From positions 113,764,466 to 113,828,465 of the forward strand of contig BTPG01000005.1 of assembly GCA_036245525.1 (NCBI GenBank): 64,000 bases of DNA. The letters are read 5' to 3'. The DNA is from Semisulcospira habei (Eukaryota; Mollusca; Gastropoda; Semisulcospiridae). This document shows positions 63,901 to 64,000 of the stretch, piece after piece. A program made the position numbers and the translations under genes. The notes below the pieces were generated by a model that ran no database searches, was not told the origin of the DNA, and saw nothing but the letters and a program-made list of their open reading frames with translations. Position 1 is the stretch's first letter. Each line of letters begins with the position of its first letter.

Positions 63901-64000
63901 CTGCGGACCGTGACACCTGGCGCTCCACCATTTACAAGGCAGCTGTCTCCTTTGAGGACTCTCACAGAGCTAGCCTTAAGGACAAGCGGCTCAGGAGAAA
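60903..64000 (+). CDS. Non-LTR retrotransposon endonuclease/reverse transcriptase, open to the window end
   Basis: I translated this frame throughout and found no stop in 1032 codons; it continues past the window. It starts MTTTTGLNVACWNVRTMLD. An APE-type endonuclease covers roughly residues 5-260: ACWNVRT, AAFSEVRLPD, VYSPT, GDFNARVG (about 159-166), HWHLIDYVLV (about 221-230) and the catalytic TDHRL (about 253). Reverse transcriptase covers about 490-830: NYRGITLLS (about 564), VTFVDLTKAFDTV (about 631), NGVKQGCVLAPTLF and FADDAALVAH (about 756). The C-terminal region has LLYGSESWALYRSQLRLLE, RCLRTILGIHW and LLLRTQLRWAGHVSRMEDH. It nicks target DNA and copies its own RNA there. The ATG at 60903 is the first in frame after the upstream stop. 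I recognise the family as widespread in marine animals but do not assign a clade. It interrupts the minus-strand LINE, so it is the younger insertion. Confidence 0.9.
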   Translation, partial: MTTTTGLNVACWNVRTMLDKADSGRPERRSALIAHELRRLNIDIAAFSEVRLPDEGSLQELGAGYTLYWSGRPASERRLSGVGFMVKTSIATKLENLPTGHSDRIMSMRLPLRHQQHVTLLSVYSPTLLAEPAEKDKFYTDLRSLLQSTPADDKVIILGDFNARVGQDSEAWKGVLGKHGVGNCNDNGRLLLEFCAEQQLVITNTTFQQKDSRKTTWMHPRSKHWHLIDYVLVRQRDRSDVLLTRVMPSAECHTDHRLVRCKLRLHFKPKPKKWGPPKKKLDVASLQRDDVKAAFQTDLQRRLKDTADPVDSSPETLWEQLKTAIAKSSAEVLGFARKKNKDWFDGNDVEIQEHLAKKRAAHQAHLAQPSCPVKKSAFRLVCSSLQRKLRDLQNEWWTRLAQRTQLCADNGDYRGFYEALKAVYGPRHLVQSPLRSANGQALLTDNTSILNRWSEYFQSLFSAERTVQEAVVLQIPHLPVKVELDEPPTAEETLTAIHQLKSGKAAGIDGIPPEIWKHGGTALHNKLHDLFLCCWEEGTLPKDLRDAVVITLYKNKGEKSDCSNYRGITLLSIAGKILARLLLNRLVPAIAEDQLPEGQCGFRANRSTTDMVFVLRQLQEKCREQNKGLYVTFVDLTKAFDTVSRQGMWQILERLGCPPKFLNMIVHLHEDQQGQVRLNNDLSEPFPILNGVKQGCVLAPTLFTIFFSMMLKQATVDLDDDDAVYIRYRLDGSLFNLRRLQAHTKTLDQLIRELLFADDAALVAHTERALQRITSCFADAAQLFGLEVSLKKTEVLHQPAPKTLYRPPHITIGESELKSVHQFTYLGCIITSDAKLDKELDSRLAKANSAFGRLFKRVWHNQQLKTGTKISVYRAVVLTTLLYGSESWALYRSQLRLLERFHQRCLRTILGIHWSDYVTNVEVLEQAETVSIEALLLRTQLRWAGHVSRMEDHRLPKITLFGELATGHRDRGAPKKRYKDCLKKSLSACQIDHHQWSSLAADRDTWRSTIYKAAVSFEDSHRASLKDKRLRR

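Overview
This window is eukaryotic, repeat-dominated, largely non-coding DNA, most likely from a marine invertebrate and plausibly a mollusc. That placement is an inference. It rests on RTE-like and CR1/Jockey-like LINEs, tRNA-derived SINEs with a GTTAAACCC-type tail, very long dinucleotide microsatellites, and a decayed copy of a CXC-tail protein family that I recall from molluscs and cnidarians. I see no intact host gene, no rRNA, no functional tRNA and no bacterial or organellar signal.

The dominant content is a population of short, nearly perfect hairpin (foldback) repeats in about a dozen sequence-unrelated families, here called hpA to hpN. hpA is commonest: a 66-bp hairpin with arms GCAAGAGGCATAG...CTCATGAGCC, usually inside a ~190-215 bp body bounded by TTAA with termini like CCC(C/T)TTCACTGCC. 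TTAA targets and CCC termini are the hallmark of piggyBac-type DNA transposons, so these look like piggyBac-type MITEs. hpB, hpC, hpD and hpL also sit between TTAA sites; hpC (~90 bp) and hpD (~80 bp) are hairpin over essentially their whole length. hpE, hpF, hpG, hpH and hpI lack a visible TTAA. Two properties stand out. Within single copies both arms carry matching private substitutions, so pairing is kept while sequence diverges. Five unrelated families also contain three-armed copies. Three tandem arrays appear built from pieces of hpA-type elements: 77 bp x 25 at 31852-33776, 49 bp at 39142-39330, and ~168 bp x 4 at 40600-41307.

Layout: 1-2.2 kb, mostly unrecognised; 2.2-4.7 kb, pseudogene of the CXC-tail family with a likely relic intron; 5.0-5.6 kb, degenerate satellite; 5.8-6.4 kb, 615-bp (GT)n; 6.5-42 kb, hairpin elements, SINEs, microsatellites and arrays; 42.7-45.5 kb, almost intact RTE-like LINE (minus strand) broken by a 13-bp duplication; 45.5-52 kb, more hairpins and a second ~165-bp satellite; 52.3-53.3 kb, 5'-truncated LINE 3' end; 53.4-56.2 kb, hairpins and a SINE; 56.5-58.0 kb, 1.4-kb foldback with 285-bp arms and a 13-bp target duplication; 58.2-60.3 kb, decayed LINE (minus) interrupted by a LINE on the plus strand whose ORF is open from 60903 to the window end (at least 1032 codons) and may be intact.

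All calls come from reading the sequence; no database search was possible. Family names are recognition from memory, and hairpin-family labels are local to this report.
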